Positions 1 through 14,363 of a stretch of DNA of 64,000 bases are shown in pieces. Position numbers and translations under genes: made by a program. A model generated the notes under the pieces. It had not been told where the DNA came from. It ran no database searches and saw only the letters and a list, made by a program, of their open reading frames with translations. The DNA is taken from contig CM043869.1 of the NCBI GenBank assembly GCA_023846275.1, positions 15,037,501 through 15,101,500 on the forward strand, given 5' to 3'. Origin of the DNA: Vanilla planifolia (Eukaryota > Streptophyta > Magnoliopsida > Asparagales > Orchidaceae). Each line of letters starts with the position of its first letter. Position 1 is the first letter of the stretch.

Positions 1-940
1 CTTTAATAAATCAACTAGGTTTAAAAATATATTTTATGAGTTTTCTTAACTAATAGCAATTGCTAGTATGATATTTGTTCTTATTTCTTGTGACTGATTT
101 AATTTTATCCCTCTAAAATAAAATTTAAATATAAAATTTTTTTGCTGATACTATTTTTTTATTCTAATTTTCTAAAAGTTTGCTTATATCCATGCCCGCT
201 TTTTATGTGTTTATATTGAAAATTAAAGATTTACAAAAAAAAATCATTTTTATACAAAATCATATGATCTCAATAACATGACAAATACCATGCAATTTAT
301 ATGACCCAATTTTTTAAGAAAATCATGTGATTCCATTAATTAGACTATTTCACAATCAAAACATTGATATATATATATATATATATTACAATCGTTATAG
401 AACATTAAGAATCACATCATATGCAAATTACCTTATGCAAAGTTTCCCATCTTTTTAAGAATTAAACTTTACTTAAAAAAGAAAGGCGTTATAATGCTTC
501 AAGCATCAATTAGATGCATGAAAAGTACATAAATTGTCTATCTCAATTTCTCATTGTAATGGTCATATATAAAACGTTGTTTCTTTCTTACTCAACTTCT
601 TGTGAACTTTGCCAAAGCTCACACTCTTCTCATCTATTTTCCTTTGCTTTCGTGGAGCTTCCATGTGTCGTTATATTAGAAAATTCCTCATGGCAGCCTC
701 CTCTCTTTCTTAGTTTCAAGAAAGATTTCCCAATTTCCTAACTTTGATTTTCTTCTTCCTAACAACTACACCATATTTCTTTTCAACCTCTCTCAGCTTT
801 CTAAACTTTTTCCAATTTCTACAAAACCCTCATGGTAGTCACAAGCTTCCTTTTATTTTATAATTTCCTTGATTAACTCTTTGCATACCTCGTGATTCAT
901 CTCCTTGAAAAGAAAGGGACTTTGATGGATAGATAACTCT
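1..940. other. AT-rich intergenic DNA, no gene seen
   Basis: The right part (580-920) is T/C-rich. A 75-codon open frame at 514-741 has no recognisable domain and ordinary background composition. Confidence 0.6.
367..386. repeat. (AT)n microsatellite
   Basis: Ten AT units in the AT-rich left end. Confidence 0.9.
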
Positions 941-942
941 TC

Positions 943-1420
943 TTTTTTTTTTTTTTGATATAAAAGAGACATAAGCCTTACAAAAGGATACAAAATGAAG
1001 TCCTCACGGAGGATCAAAAAGAAAATCTAGCAACATCAATTTAACGAGTGGCTTAGGCAGCGGTACCCCCCCATTCCAAACAAACTCATGGCAACATGCA
1101 CCACGTGTCACCCAGTCAGCAGGCGCATTCCCCTCCCTGTAAATGTGGGTAAGACGGAGGGCATCCAGGTATCTAGCATGTGCGATGACCTCAGCTAGAG
1201 GGCCAACCTCAGGCGGGTTGGAAATAATCTTCCTGACCTCCAACAACGCCAACATCGAATCCGTCTGAATCTCCACAGCGCGGTACTGGATCAGGGAATC
1301 CTTCAACAACCTGAGAGCCTCCAGCATCGCCTGAGCCTCCATGGCCTCGCAGGCCTGCGAGACAACCCTCTTGCCCAGCACCCATATAGGCTTTCAATAG
1401 CCACCAATGCACCACCCATC
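943..1420 (-). pseudogene. 5'-truncated LINE (non-LTR retrotransposon) remnant: RNase H-like domain and poly(A) tail
   Basis: On the minus strand, 1381-1004 encodes an open RNase H-like (RVT_3) tail: EAMEAQAMLEALRLL, then IQTDSMLALLEV with the catalytic-type Asp, then HIYREGNAPADWVTRG, ending FLFDPP. In the same frame just upstream the reading continues as DGWCIGGY-stop-KPIWVLGK, so the ORF is broken by a TGA. After the stop there is a short 3'UTR ending in 14 A on the minus strand (T-run 943-956). This order is the 3' end of a plant L1-type LINE, cut short at its 5' end. It is much more GC-rich than its surroundings. I could not find a clear target-site duplication. Confidence 0.75.
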
Positions 1421-1440
1421 GATTTGGCTACCAATGATTG

Positions 1441-4400
1441 AGATTGGCACATCTTTTCATGCTTTTTGGTTTGCCCGTGTTGATAGGTTACGGAATTTTG
1501 ATTTTAGCAAAAATTAGAAATTAATTAAGACTTTAACTAAATAATTAAGCTTGTCAGTATTTATTAAATTCTTTTTATTGAAACTACTTCTAAAAATTTA
1601 GTGGTCATTTTTAAAATAATTTACTGTTCATCACATAAATTTTCATAGTTTTTGAAATTATTTTGTATTTTTAATAAATCTTCTCTTTATATATAATAAT
1701 AATAATTATAATAATAATAATAATAATAATTTTTTAATAAGTTTGGCATCCATTTCTATGATTGGGATATGTTTTGAGATTTAAAAAATTGGTTCCACTA
1801 TGTTCTTTACTAATTGTGTATAACTATTTGAAGTTGATTAACCTTTGTTTATAGCATTTATCCCTAGTTTACCAGTGCAAAAAATTTAAATTAATAAATT
1901 ACCAAAAATTTATAATACTTATTAAAATTATAGTTTAATAAACTTCCTTTAAGTTTGTTTATAATTTTTACTAGCTTGTTATGGACTTTCAATCCACTAA
2001 ATTAAAAACTTATGTATAATTATTTCTAAATTCTAAAAAATAAGTATTCAAAAAAATTTTCATTCTTTTGGAATGTTACAATAATTCTTAGGAAAAAGGA
2101 TTTAAGAGGGGTTCTTGCGAAAACCTGTCGAAAAGTTTAGGTTTTTGCAAATAAATCAAGAAAGTTTTCCTTAAGAAACAAAGTATGTTTCTTCTCACAA
2201 TTTAATTTAGTTTATTTTAAATTCAACTCAATTTTTCATTTGTTAGTTTAAATTAAGTATCTTCAGAGTCCATAATGGGTAGCATATTACATTAGTAATA
2301 CTAAGGAAATTGTTTGAAGGGAATTGGAACACTTGGGTTTGGAACCCAATATTCCAAATGTTAAACAAATGGTCCAATCAAGTTTTCAGATAGTCTACTA
2401 GTAAGATGAAAAGAAGATAAGATGTTTATTACGTTGTCAATCCTTAGAATTTTAAGAGAGTTTTTATCATATTATGACCAAATAGCCTAATGTTAATCAA
2501 ATGAGGAATTAGATAGTTCAATGTGGGTATCAGATGATCTAATAAAATTAAGAACAGCCCAATGCATAGGTTTCGACATTAAATAAATGGTTTGATTGAT
2601 CATTCAATGCCTATCTAATGGTTCAATGTAGACAACACATAGTCTGATAAGCTTCTGGAGAAGAATCAAACAAATGTTGGGATGATCTGATGAACCAATA
2701 GACATATTGGCAAAGATAAATGGGAAAAATTATAATGATCCAATAATCAAATATAAGCATGATAAATACATAAAACAATATGAGAATGATTCAGTCTAAC
2801 GTCACATGCATGTATAAAAAAATTAGTAAAATGCCATTATTTCAAGCAAAAAGATAAAGAAGTCTCATAAATAGTGACTATAAGATCATATGAACAAAAT
2901 AAGCATATTATATAATTTACTTTGTATTTGATTATTATTTTGATGAATTAAAAATCAAATCCCTTATCAAATGCTATGGTAAAATTAATAAATGTGCTTA
3001 CTTTTTCTTTATTTGAATATCCTATAAAAATTATCACCTTCATGTTATACATTACACTACTTATTACATGTGGTTGCATCCATTTTGCATGGTTGCATGG
3101 AATTCAAATAAAAATATGATGGTGAATATAAGAGCACATAAGTTTTATCAATGATGACAAATTTTTAAATAGTCATAGCTAACATGTATAACTGGGTAGT
3201 TGATTACTTTAAAAGTGGCTAATAAAGTTTTAGAGGTTGTTTGAATGTATTTAAGAAATGTTGATGGTAATACGCTTTTGATTGAAACCTTAGTTAAATT
3301 TTTTATTTTTCAAAATCTCTAATGTAATGGTGTTAAAAAATTGAAGGGGTAGATGAAATCATAAAATTATTACATCTAACATTTCAAGCATCAAGGAGCA
3401 TAGGAAAAACTATAGGACTTACCCATATTTTGATTCTCTTGTTGGACCATTCCAAGAAAAAGAAGTGTTGGGCATGTAAGGAGACTACTTAGGAAGCTAT
3501 AAAAATGAGTCTTCCAACTAGTCAAGGTTTTTCTAAGGGAAATTTCTTACAATAACCAAGAGGTGAGGATGTTTTATGGCCATGAGGGATGAAAGAGAAT
3601 TGGAGACGTTCTTAAGAAATGATTGTCATGAGAGAAGGCTTTGTGAAATCTTCTCTTAAGCTTTCATGAGAGAAAATTCAAGAGAAAATCCTTGAAGAAA
3701 AAAGGAAAATTCATGTGAAGGTGCAAGAAAGAAGAAATTCTATGATAGAATTATAATAAAAAAAATTAAGGTAAGTAAACTATGAAACTCTTGGTGCATA
3801 TGATTGATGTTTGTTGTGTTGCTAGGTATTGTCTTTTTTGCACAAAAATTTGGAACTCATGGATGATTATGATACAACACATTTTTGGTACATTTCATTT
3901 GTGGTTTTTGTGTGGCAACTAATGATCTCTCATTATGAAAACAAACATATATTTTAAATGAATGGACACTTTGTGAATTATCTTTGCACATTGGTTGGTG
4001 TTTGATGTGTTGTAGGTTGTCTTCTATATATATGCTAAACTTAGTTAAGAATTGTAATAGTATTATATAATGTGATATTCTTTGGAAATGGTTTATACAC
4101 ATTGCCTAAGGATTCATCTAAATTTGGTATGGACATTAGCATGATTTGGAAAAAAAATTACTAAATAAACTAATATTAAATATGATATGATCTTAAAGGG
4201 GCTAGGATAAATCATTCAAAGAAAAATGGAATAAGTTTCTTAAGACTATAAATAATAGATACAAATAGAATTGAGAGAAACATTCTAGTTAGGTATACCC
4301 ACATAGTACAATTCTAGATTAGATGGAGCCCATATAGATGCACATGGAGGTGAGAGAATTAGCCTAATAAAATACTCTTATAGAGTATAGTTATAGATTG

Positions 4401-4790
4401 GTTAGAACTCATAAATATACACTTGAAGGAGATAGAATCGACCTAGTCAAGGACAATCATACAATGTAACACTAAAAGGGGAAGAGCCATTATATGTGGA
4501 TGATAATATGAGAGATTTATCATATTCTACTTAAATACAAGTGATGACTGCCTAAGATTATATAAGAATATGGTTTCAATAAATTATAAAACTCAAGAGA
4601 CTAATGAGAAATATAAATTGAAAAGGTCAAAATACCAATGAAAAATAATTTAAGGAATAAGGGATAAGAGTACCAAATAAAATATTACATGACATTCTTG
4701 ATGCATATGATTGATAAATTTGCAATGCAAAAGCTTTTATTATTTCATATAGATATTTTATGGAACTTGTTTGCCCCACATGCCTAATAG
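1441..4790. other. AT-rich decayed repeat DNA, no gene seen
   Basis: Between 2330 and 2720 short words of the type GGTCYRAT and AGATRRTCTRATRA recur many times. Similar wording occurs at 40.68-40.93 kb, suggesting a shared dispersed family. An 81-codon open frame at 3857-4102 is not supported. Confidence 0.5.
1694..1730. repeat. (AAT)n microsatellite
   Basis: Imperfect AAT run with one TTAT interruption. Confidence 0.9.
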
Positions 4791-5470
4791 CTTAGGACTA
4801 TGTTTCATATCACATATTAAGTGAGCTACTAACATCATTAACTAGTGCACATGGATTATTATAATCTACATAATCTAAGTAGAACTTTGGAGCTTAAACA
4901 AAATTAAGATAGTGCTCAAGTGAAGGACAAGCTAAGCTCAAACTAAAATTTAAGATATTACTTAATGAAGGAGCTCAACAACATTGGTGATTTGTGAATA
5001 CATTGTGAACTTACAAGAAGAGTCAAACTAGAAGACAAGGAGGACACATCAAGCTTGCAAAGAAGGAAAGAGGATCAAGAACATTGGTCATTTTGAAGGA
5101 ATTCAAAGCTTGCAAGAAGACTCAATGTTGAAGATAAGAAAGACATTTGAAGCTCACAAAAAGGAGAACACTTCACAAGGCAAAAAAATAAAAATTAATT
5201 TTGGGAGAAATTTTTTGTAAGTAAATATATTTTAAAGTTGATCTTATGTGATGAATTTACACTTAATTAAAAACATATTTCAAAAAAGTTTTTTTTTAAA
5301 GATACCATCTTATGAGGGTGGTGATTGCACAAACTAAAAGAAAGCTCGTACATATAGGGTTGCATTGGTCATCTAGATCTTTGTTAGGTGTGCATAGGTC
5401 CAAGCCAAAAGTCACTACCTATACATATACCTAGGTCATTCTTAGCCTAAAATGTAATGCTAAAGTTTGC
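4791..5470. other. Purine-rich decayed repeat
   Basis: Contains repeated AAGCTTGCAA(A/G)AAG and GAAGA(C/T)AAG words and a ...GTGCATAGGTCCAAGCC stretch of a kind common in plant LTR elements. No coding relic recognised. Confidence 0.4.
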
Positions 5471-7000
5471 AAACTATACATTAAGACATCGCATATGATA
5501 CGTAAGGAAAATGCACATATTCTATAGAATTTTGTATGGTACATGATTTTTTTATATACAATGTGTATATTTCACTAAGATTATAATTACTAGCCCATTT
5601 GAACACTTGGGTTTAGAAAAAAAAACTTATTATACTATTTTTGAATCTTGATGAAATATATATGTATGCATATATATGTATCTAGGAAAATAAACAAATA
5701 CAATGCAGGTTATGTCCATTTTAAAACTAGAATTTAAAAAAAAATAAAGTTTTAATGGGTTAGGATTAAGTAATCAGGTGCAAATTATGGTGTGGTGAGT
5801 TGGGTCATCACAAAGAGCTTGCATTTTAATCACAAAAGAACTTGCATATCACTTAACCAAACTAGCTTTAATTGTTAAAATCCAAATTACATGCACATAA
5901 AGTTTTTAAGTTCAACTTAACTAATTTTGTGGTTATAAATGCTTTTGTTTATATGGAATGATCAATGAAGAATAATGGAATTTGAATATATAAAAATAAG
6001 CCTTAATGTGGTTAAAATTGTATTAGTTGTTTGGTATGAAACCTACTATGTATAGTACAATCACCATATTGTGAGTATATATAATCATGAAATACGATAG
6101 CTCTATCCAAGTTTAGCACCAACACATTGAGTGGTCAAATAGTATGATGTTATGATTAGGCAATATTATCTACTTGAATGAGCTATGTATTGGTGATCAA
6201 ATAATTCAACTAGGAATTTACATGGAGCAAACTACATATAGTAAAAATCTAGAGAGTTTCATATAATAGATGTTATTTTCCATACAATATAATTGGATTA
6301 AAGCTAACACACAAGGAACATAGGGGAATATTTAATCTTAAAAAATTTATTATACTATTAAAATCAATACACTATATAATGTGGCCAATGAAAATAAATA
6401 AAATATTCAAATCAAGAATTATTTATACAATCCCAAGAATTTTGAATGTTATGATCACTTCTATCATATGGTACATTTACTTCTAGAATAACAACACAAC
6501 ATAGTTTTAAAAAATCTAAGAATTTCATAGGTTACATTAATATTCTAAAACATTACACTATTATTTTACTGTATGAGTATTGTATAGTATAATCCACCTC
6601 TTATACAATATGAATGAAAGAAAAACTTGGGTAACGATTAGTTTAGTCATGGGTTAAAAAAAGGTATTAGTTGTTGGAAAGAGATTTGTGACCATGTGTG
6701 AGGCTCTAATTAATTATAAATATTATATGTATCCTTCTAAATAGAAGAAATAGTTTGATAAAAAAAATTGGAAAAGTTTGGACAATAAAATAGGAGTTCT
6801 TTATAGTAATCCATTGCTATATTTGTTTTTAAGCACCTTATGAGAGCTAAAAGCTTGTATCATAGAATCAATATACTGAGAGAAAGGAAGGCATATAAAG
6901 AAACATCATCTAGCATTTGCATATTACACCAACATAAGTTCTTAGTCAAATGCTAACTTTGTTTTTATAATCCATTAAAATGTATGCTCATAGTTTTTTA

Positions 7001-7033
7001 TAATAATAATAATTATTATTATTATTATTATTA
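7001..7033. repeat. (TAA)n/(TTA)n mirror microsatellite
   Basis: TAATAATAATAA followed directly by TTATTATTATTATTA, so the two halves are complementary. Confidence 0.9.
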
Positions 7034-9350
7034 CTGATTGGACATTATAGAAGTTTATTATATAATGCTAAAAGAAAATGTCTAATCAACATAACAAATC
7101 AAAACCTTGGTTAAAACATACAACATTATATCCATCTTACCACTACGATTACATATGAGAAGCATAGATGAACATACGCATCTAATGAAAAAGCTAGTTT
7201 CCATATTACAATTTGACAAGCTATTATGATGAATAATGATAAGGAATCTTTGTAGAAGTATGATAAAGCAATTGTCAGTATGCTCATAATTGTATACTTG
7301 GTTCACATTAAAGTGAGGATATTCTTTGCACTTATTTCCTTGCATTTTTCTTATCTTTGCCTTATTCCCAGATATATTGTGTGGGAAGGGTTGGTTGTGC
7401 TCCCAGCCATATCTCATCGAGTGATTTTTGTGTTGTAATTTGAAAAAAAAACAATTTGTATTGGATTTCTCCATCCAATAGCGATAAAGGAGTGATTTTA
7501 TTAATGGTATGCATATGAGTTGTTTGGGGATAGGATAAGCCAAACTACAAAAAAAACCTTTTATTCATTTTCTTACTTATCTTATTATACTTGCTCATAC
7601 ATTTCTCACTAAGTGACTATAGCCTTGAAGAAACAAATCAACATAAGAATAATGATTAAAGGTTTTGCATAAACATTTTTTGAGAGTATTGGAAAAGGAG
7701 TTCTTTTAATATATTTAATACAAGAAAGCTTTATTTGAATATTGGTTTTGGGAAAGGCATTGCAAAATTTATATTACCAATTCACCCTATCTTGGTGTGT
7801 GTTACTTCCTCAACATGAACATTATCCTAAGTATGCTATCCATGACCTCAATGCATAGCTCATCTAAGTAAAAAAAAATAAAGTACATTCAACCCTTATT
7901 ATAAGCAAGTTATTCTTGCTTTCACCAATTTCTTATAAGTGCCAAATTCTATCAATATTGTCATATCCTAATGGAATCCCTTAAGCCTTGGTAGAAGAGA
8001 CATTATCCTTATTTCTTTATGGATACCATTTCCATACCATACTATATAAGTTCTGAAGATGTTTTCTCATACACATTTATTATAAGATTATTTTCATAGT
8101 CTTGATAAATTATCTCACATTTTGTTCCTAGCAAATTCAGGGATGTACCATTTTGCAAATGTATACAAAACTCCTTTCATGACATCTCCAAGTTGCCCTA
8201 TCCCCAAATAATATTCTCTGTTGACCTCTCTAAAAATGTCTAATAATACTATGTAATAATAGTGCTATTAGTGGCACCCTCCAATGATCATCACAATCCA
8301 TAAAACCAAATATTATTTTATTCTCTTCAACCAATCTTTATCTTGGAACAAATTCATATTCTCTTAAATGTGTTATTCGTAGTCTTAAAAATTGATCAAC
8401 CAATCTATTGCTATGGTAAGCATTGGAAGTTATTTCTTATTCATTTGGTGCTTTTCTTCTTAACTGCATTTCAAAAGTTCTTTCTCTTCCATTATGATTA
8501 CTTTAGCATTGAGCAATGATAATCTTTTAATTGTTAAAGCTATTCATTTCTACTTCATAGTTGTTTTGATTTCTTGAAGCCATTCTGTACAACAATCATG
8601 CATTTAATAATTTAGAAATAATAGTGACCATCCAATAGAGTTTAGAAGTTGTAACATTCACTAAGCATTCTTCATTATTAAATTATGCATCACATTTGTT
8701 TAAATCATTACATGAACTTCTATAAATCATATGAATTACTTTTGACAAATTTATTATAATTTCTATTTCTTCTTCTTTCTTTTAGTAACCACAATGTATC
8801 AAATTTCACCTATCCATTAACTATTAATTCATCTTTAATTGGAAATATTTGATGAATGAAAAAAGTTGATGTGTTAAGAGATCACAATAAGCTTAATTAG
8901 GTAAGAAATGATGGTTAACTACTCTCATAATTCTTTGATAATTTAAAATTTTGACTTATATGAGATTTAGATTTTAGAAAATAAATGGATAGAACCTCCA
9001 ATAAAATTGTTAGTTTTTTTAATATTCATATAATCGATTTATCAATAATAATTTATATCAAAAAATATACCATCACTAAAACATAATATTATAAAATTAT
9101 ATCAAAATAAGAAAACCATAAATACCATGAAAAACACAATATCTTATAATAAAACTATATTTTACAAAACAAATCACATCACAGAGGCCCCAGAAGCTCA
9201 TATACATAGATATATACAACAAAATTCATAATATTATCATTATCTTAAAGCAACCTACTTTGAGTTCTCAATACCTATTCATGTATTTCTAAATGTCCTC
9301 ACTTAATATGTTTATATCATGACCTACAATACAAGCGAGAAAATGACTAT

Positions 9351-9400
9351 AATAACTTAATAGATAAACTAATAACTTAATAGATAAACTAATAACATAA
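9351..9400. repeat. 20-bp tandem repeat, 2.5 copies
   Basis: TAGATAAACTAATAACTTAA occurs at 9361-9380 and, with one change, at 9381-9400, preceded by half a unit. Confidence 0.9.
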
Positions 9401-9825
9401 TAAACTAGTAGAAAAAAAATTAATATGAAATAGAATACATCTGATTTAAAGTACTATGATAATATACATAACATTAATAGAAAAAGGAATCATTTCTCTA
9501 CAACTTTGTAAGAATATAACAGAAGTTTTTAAATGTATTATAAATATATTATATCCTTTAATATTTAAAGCACAATGATTTTCATATCTCCTTTTCTTTT
9601 CTTATAAATAAACTTTATAAATACTTATATGAAAACTTATTTATCAAATCTAATTAAACCTTAGTTTTTTTTAATTTTTGTTCAACATTTCTTTTCAATT
9701 AATAAAGTTCATAGTTTTTCTCCCTAATGGCTCTTATCTTCATGATCCCAATATCATATCTCCTAGCATCTTGTCATATCTACCATTAGATTACATAGTA
9801 TATGATAGCTGTTAAATCACATAAT

Positions 9826-9849
9826 ATGATATATATATATATATATATC
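9826..9849. repeat. (AT)n microsatellite
   Basis: Simple AT run. Confidence 0.9.
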
Positions 9850-10958
9850 ACTATAAATCTCAATTATTAGATAAAACAACAAATAGTGGCCACCATATCA
9901 CATAACAAGCAATAGCTCCTAATCATTTTAATTTATCTTATATTTAATATTTACTTTTTTACCTCTTTTTCATTACAAGCATGCAATAATACACCAAGTT
10001 TACTACGTAATATTAATCATAAATGAATGTAAATACTTGCATATACTATGTCATATTACTTATATAAAATTATATAGTATATAAGATATAAAAGAACTAA
10101 TAGTTCATATCACAAAATATTAATACAGAAATATTATAAAAAATATTCACTACTTACATCATAATTTTATTAAATTTATCTACTTGAATCCTAAAACACT
10201 ACTCTAATATCAATTTTCTTACTTTTTTTTCTTGTTGTAATCCACGACCAACTATTATGGATCTCTTCTGTGAAAGTTCGCATAAGCTTCAAATGATTTA
10301 ATAAAGATTTTGTTGTTAATTCCTACCTTATGATTATTAAAATTTTTGCATGGAGTAACTATCTACAAATCAAAAATATCATATTTACCTTTTACTTGTA
10401 CTATAATTCATGATGAGACTGCTTAAGCATTCTTTCCTTATCCTTCAATAACATAAATACACAAATTCTCTTTTCTATTTCCCCTTCTTGGTCATAATAG
10501 TAATTCCTATAATAAATGTACAACTGTGTGGTTGAACAAAATTGTTTTCAAGTTACATCGAAGGGCCTCACTGTCACTGTCGAAGACATGTGAATCTTGT
10601 AAGCACCCAAAGTCCCTTCACACCGCATGGATCAATTAGGTTAAAAATTATCCTTGATTGATTAAAAAATCAAGGAAGCACGAACATTTGGATTACTTAC
10701 ACAAGAAACCAATTTCAATTAAAGACTAACCGTCACAGTTAGAGACCACTAGATTCCTCATTTTCTCCGTCTCTTTGCTTTGCTACTAAAAGAAAGATTT
10801 AATTGATTAGGTCATCATAATCCTTTTGACATTCTTTCCTTGTGATTTTCCTCCTTCCATTCTTGAATTTTCCAAGTAATTCCTCTAAAAAGTGTTTTCG
10901 AAGAAGGTCGAGCATTGGGTCAAGGTGATGAGAGAAATTAAGGTTTGGGAAAGAGGAA

Positions 10959-10976
10959 GAGAGAGAGAGAGAGAGA
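10959..10976. repeat. (GA)n microsatellite
   Basis: Nine GA units in a purine-rich context. Confidence 0.9.
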
Positions 10977-11526
10977 ATGGGTCTTTCTTATTTAAAATAA
11001 CTAATTATTTAAAATTTAATGTTCCCTTTTTTCAATAATTCATTAAAATTTTAAATAATTTCCAAAAAAAAAAGTATAATGAATATACCAATAAATACCT
11101 CATAACATGTTTTTTTAAAATATATTCATAGTCAAATTCTAAGGTATATTATTGGACATATTTTTTGAGATATAAAATTATATTATATCATTTATTTCAA
11201 AAATAATCTCAAGTAAATATTCAGGTTAATAATAATATTGGAGTAATAAAATATGGGTCGTTATATAATATATGTTAAAGCTATCATATTATACATTTTA
11301 TTTTGTTCATCCTTTTTTTCTTTCTTTTTTTTTTTTTGGCCACTCATTATATTGTATTATTATTTTTATCATCATGTATGATCATTATCCTTTAATATCA
11401 TCTTTGCATTCTTTTATACTATAAGATTCTTCTTATCAGGTTGTATCATGTTGTTCAATGCAACTAATCCCTCTAGTAGCTTATCAGATTATCTAACTTA
11501 TTAAAATACTAGTTGTCTAATTCATC

Positions 11527-11776
11527 ATCATACTATATGTTTAACTCGATCATACTATATGATACTTTTTTGGTTATTCATCATAAATCAATAATGCTCC
11601 TTACACTATCATACTATATGATCTTCATGATCTTATTATATTATTTTATTAATTTATTTCTCTAAACTACATTCATCCTATTATATTGTATCATTTTTCC
11701 ATCACGCTATACAAATATTCCCAATATTCATACTCATGCCAACATATTGTATGATTTTAATAATCATACTATATTA
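11527..11776. repeat. Cluster of the near-palindrome ATCATACTATATGAT
   Basis: The exact 15-mer is at 11549-11563 and 11608-11622; truncated or variant forms are at 11527-11539 and 11763-11776. ATCATA and TATGAT are reverse complements with a 3-nt spacer. Related words (TATACTATATGACG, ATTGTATTATATGAC) recur at 16.7-17.1 kb. Confidence 0.7.
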
Positions 11777-12779
11777 TTTTCTTTATTCTAATTTAAGGAA
11801 CATTTTTTACACATTTTATTATATAATGGGATTATCATTTTATATGATTAAGCAATTTTGATAGCTACTATTTTTCTAGTTTCTATGTTCTATCTTGGAT
11901 TTTTGTAATGCCTATTATATGTAAAACAAGTAACAAACAACATCAAATGGGTGTGCAACATGTATTTTTCTTTCTAGAATATTTATTTTTGCTCATCACC
12001 TAAGTTGTTCAATTCTTTCTAGATTTTACAACTAAGCTATGAACTTGTCTAAGATATCTTCTTAGACTTTTCCAAATTATTTTTGTGGCATAAGTTTAAT
12101 TCTTTATAAGTTTGACATTTTAGATTTTTCTTTTGCTATGGTTCTCTATCCTAGAACTTCAATTACAATAGTACCACTCTAGTGGCAATGCTGCCCCCCT
12201 TTCCCAGGTTTGGAGCCACATCATCTATTACTTTTGCTCAAACCATTTTCATGCTCAAATTTAAAACCATGGAAAACCCATCATAAATTTGTAAATCATT
12301 TCAAGGTTATTTATGTAGCAAGTATTAAACTTTTTATTTGAAAACCAATGGAAGACAATTTAAGACTTCTTAATTATTTCTAATGCATATTATAATTGTA
12401 TCAAATCAACGATAAGTACATGTTAACTTGATACATAACATAACATCATGCATCCGTACTAAAATAAGATAACACAATAATTACACAACTAATGAAAAAT
12501 AAGCATAACATCTAAATTAGGCACTCATGATACTAATATTCATAGCTCTTTGGTAGTACCATGTTGCATCTTATCTTAACCTACAAGTGTTAAGCAAAAA
12601 ATAGGCTAAGTGAACCATCATTAGCTCAATATCAAAAACATGTATATATATGTAAAGCAATTCTTCCTTGAGTCATGTAACATGTTGGGTCAATTACAAA
12701 CCTAGACATAACATGTGAATAAATAATGTAAAAGAAGTATGAAATTATGTGTAAAATATTTTAATTATTTTATCTTTTT

Positions 12780-13075
12780 ATCTCATTTAAGAACAGGCTT
12801 AAGATAAGACCTTTTCCATAATAAATTGGGTCTATTTTCTAGAACATGTCATTTTGAGTGAAAAACCCTAATAAATCTCTATCTCAGATCATTTCTGGAA
12901 TCGTCATTCCAAAATAGTGGTTATCATTTTGGACAACTATCCATTTTTAACATTTTAAATCTTTGTTTTCCTTTATCAATCCTTATTATTGTCTTTTATC
13001 TTTCTCTTTTCTTTTCATATTCTTATCTTTTCACTTTTGTTTTGTGATTGTTATCACTAGTTATATTATTATATA
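12780..13075. repeat. Dispersed repeat copy A
   Basis: Aligns with 15645-15955. Shared words include CATTTCTGGAAT, ATTCCAAAATAGTGG and ATCATTTTGGACAACT (counterparts CATTTCTAGAAC, ATTCCAAAAATGCTA, GTCATTTTGGAAAACA), followed by a matching CT-rich tail. Diverged and non-coding. Confidence 0.65.
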
Positions 13076-14265
13076 GTGTGCCATGAATTAATAAAAAAAA
13101 TCCTAAAATAATATATGCTCTGATACATAAAAATATCTCATGACAAATCAAGCATTTCCAACATATCAAAAATAAAAGCATTCAATCTCAAGTTAATCAT
13201 CATATTCATTTCTTAATGGGGTCACTAAGATTTAAACTATATCATATTAAGCATATGCATATAGAAACAAGTATTCTTACCTTAATATTTCTAAGTAGTG
13301 GTCTCAACATGAAATGGATATTGAAATGCACAATTTCCTTCTTCCAAATCCTTTAATTTCTTGCATGGTTTCTCTCAGATCTCTTCTACAACCATGGTAA
13401 TACCTCCTCTTTATATCTTCACTCTATAACTCTCATCTAAAGCAATTCTTCTCATATTTGCTAAAAATTCCAAAGCTAACTTTTCACATTTTCAATTATT
13501 ATCTCCCATGTGTCATTTTAATTTCTCAACCTTTCATCTTTACCAAGCTACCATGGTTCTTCATAAGGACAACACCTCACCTTCCCTCTACAAAGATTTC
13601 AATAACTTTCTATAGATTCTAGTCACCAACAATCTAATTCTAGCTTTTTGCCATGTGCATATGTTAGGAAAATAAGACATTTTGACATTTTAATAGCTAA
13701 TTAATTCATTATTTTTATTAAATTGGGAAAACCTTAATATTTCTTGTATTCTTCAAGAATTTAAGCTCCAAAAATTTGCCAAAAAGTATTATTTGAATCT
13801 TCTAAATGAGTTTTACTTGTTAGCCAAATTTCATAACTTTTTATGATAATCAATTGTTTTAAAAATTATTTAAAATATGTAATAAAAATTTTCCTTTATA
13901 TCTCCTGATACTTTTAATTTTAAAGTTCTCTCACCTTCTTTTTATTAAACCCTTGGCCTTCGCATAACTTTTTTTATGAAAATAATATTATTATATTATT
14001 TTTATTAATACTTTTACTTTTCATTATGGTCTTTCTGATCATACATCTTAAGATCAAGTTAATCAATTATGTGAAGAGCTTAATCTCTTAACTCAAGTAG
14101 CTTAATGACAATATTTTTGGTGTGAACTATAACTAATACTACGAGAAACATAAGTTTGAGCAGCACTTAGAGGAGATATTTATTGAGTCATCTTTAATTA
14201 TTTTAGACTATAAGCTTATAACAATACATGAGTTGAGCTAATGACTTATAATTTATGTAATAAAT

Positions 14266-14272
<7 letters not shown>

Positions 14273-14324
<52 letters not shown>

Positions 14325-14363
14325 AAGATATATATATATATATCTGTGTGTGTGTGTGTGTGA
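14273..14363. repeat. Compound (TA)n-(CA)n-(TA)n-(TG)n microsatellite
   Basis: A long TA run, then a CA run, AAGATATATATATATATCT and a TG run. The CA and TG arms are reverse complements around the TA centre. The 61-codon open frame at 14246-14431 is an artefact of this repeat. Confidence 0.95.

Larger units (their letters stand above)
5471..11000. other. AT-rich intergenic DNA, no supported gene
   Basis: The longest open frame (7082-7543, minus, 153 codons) has no recognisable domain and looks like background. The part from about 9.1 kb contains short tandem repeats and the wording of decayed LTRs, not assignable to a family. Confidence 0.5.

Noticed and set aside
7082-7543. 153-codon minus-strand open frame
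   Set aside because: No domain, no long hydrophilic-protein pattern and no exon context; composition matches the AT-rich background. Length alone is not enough here.
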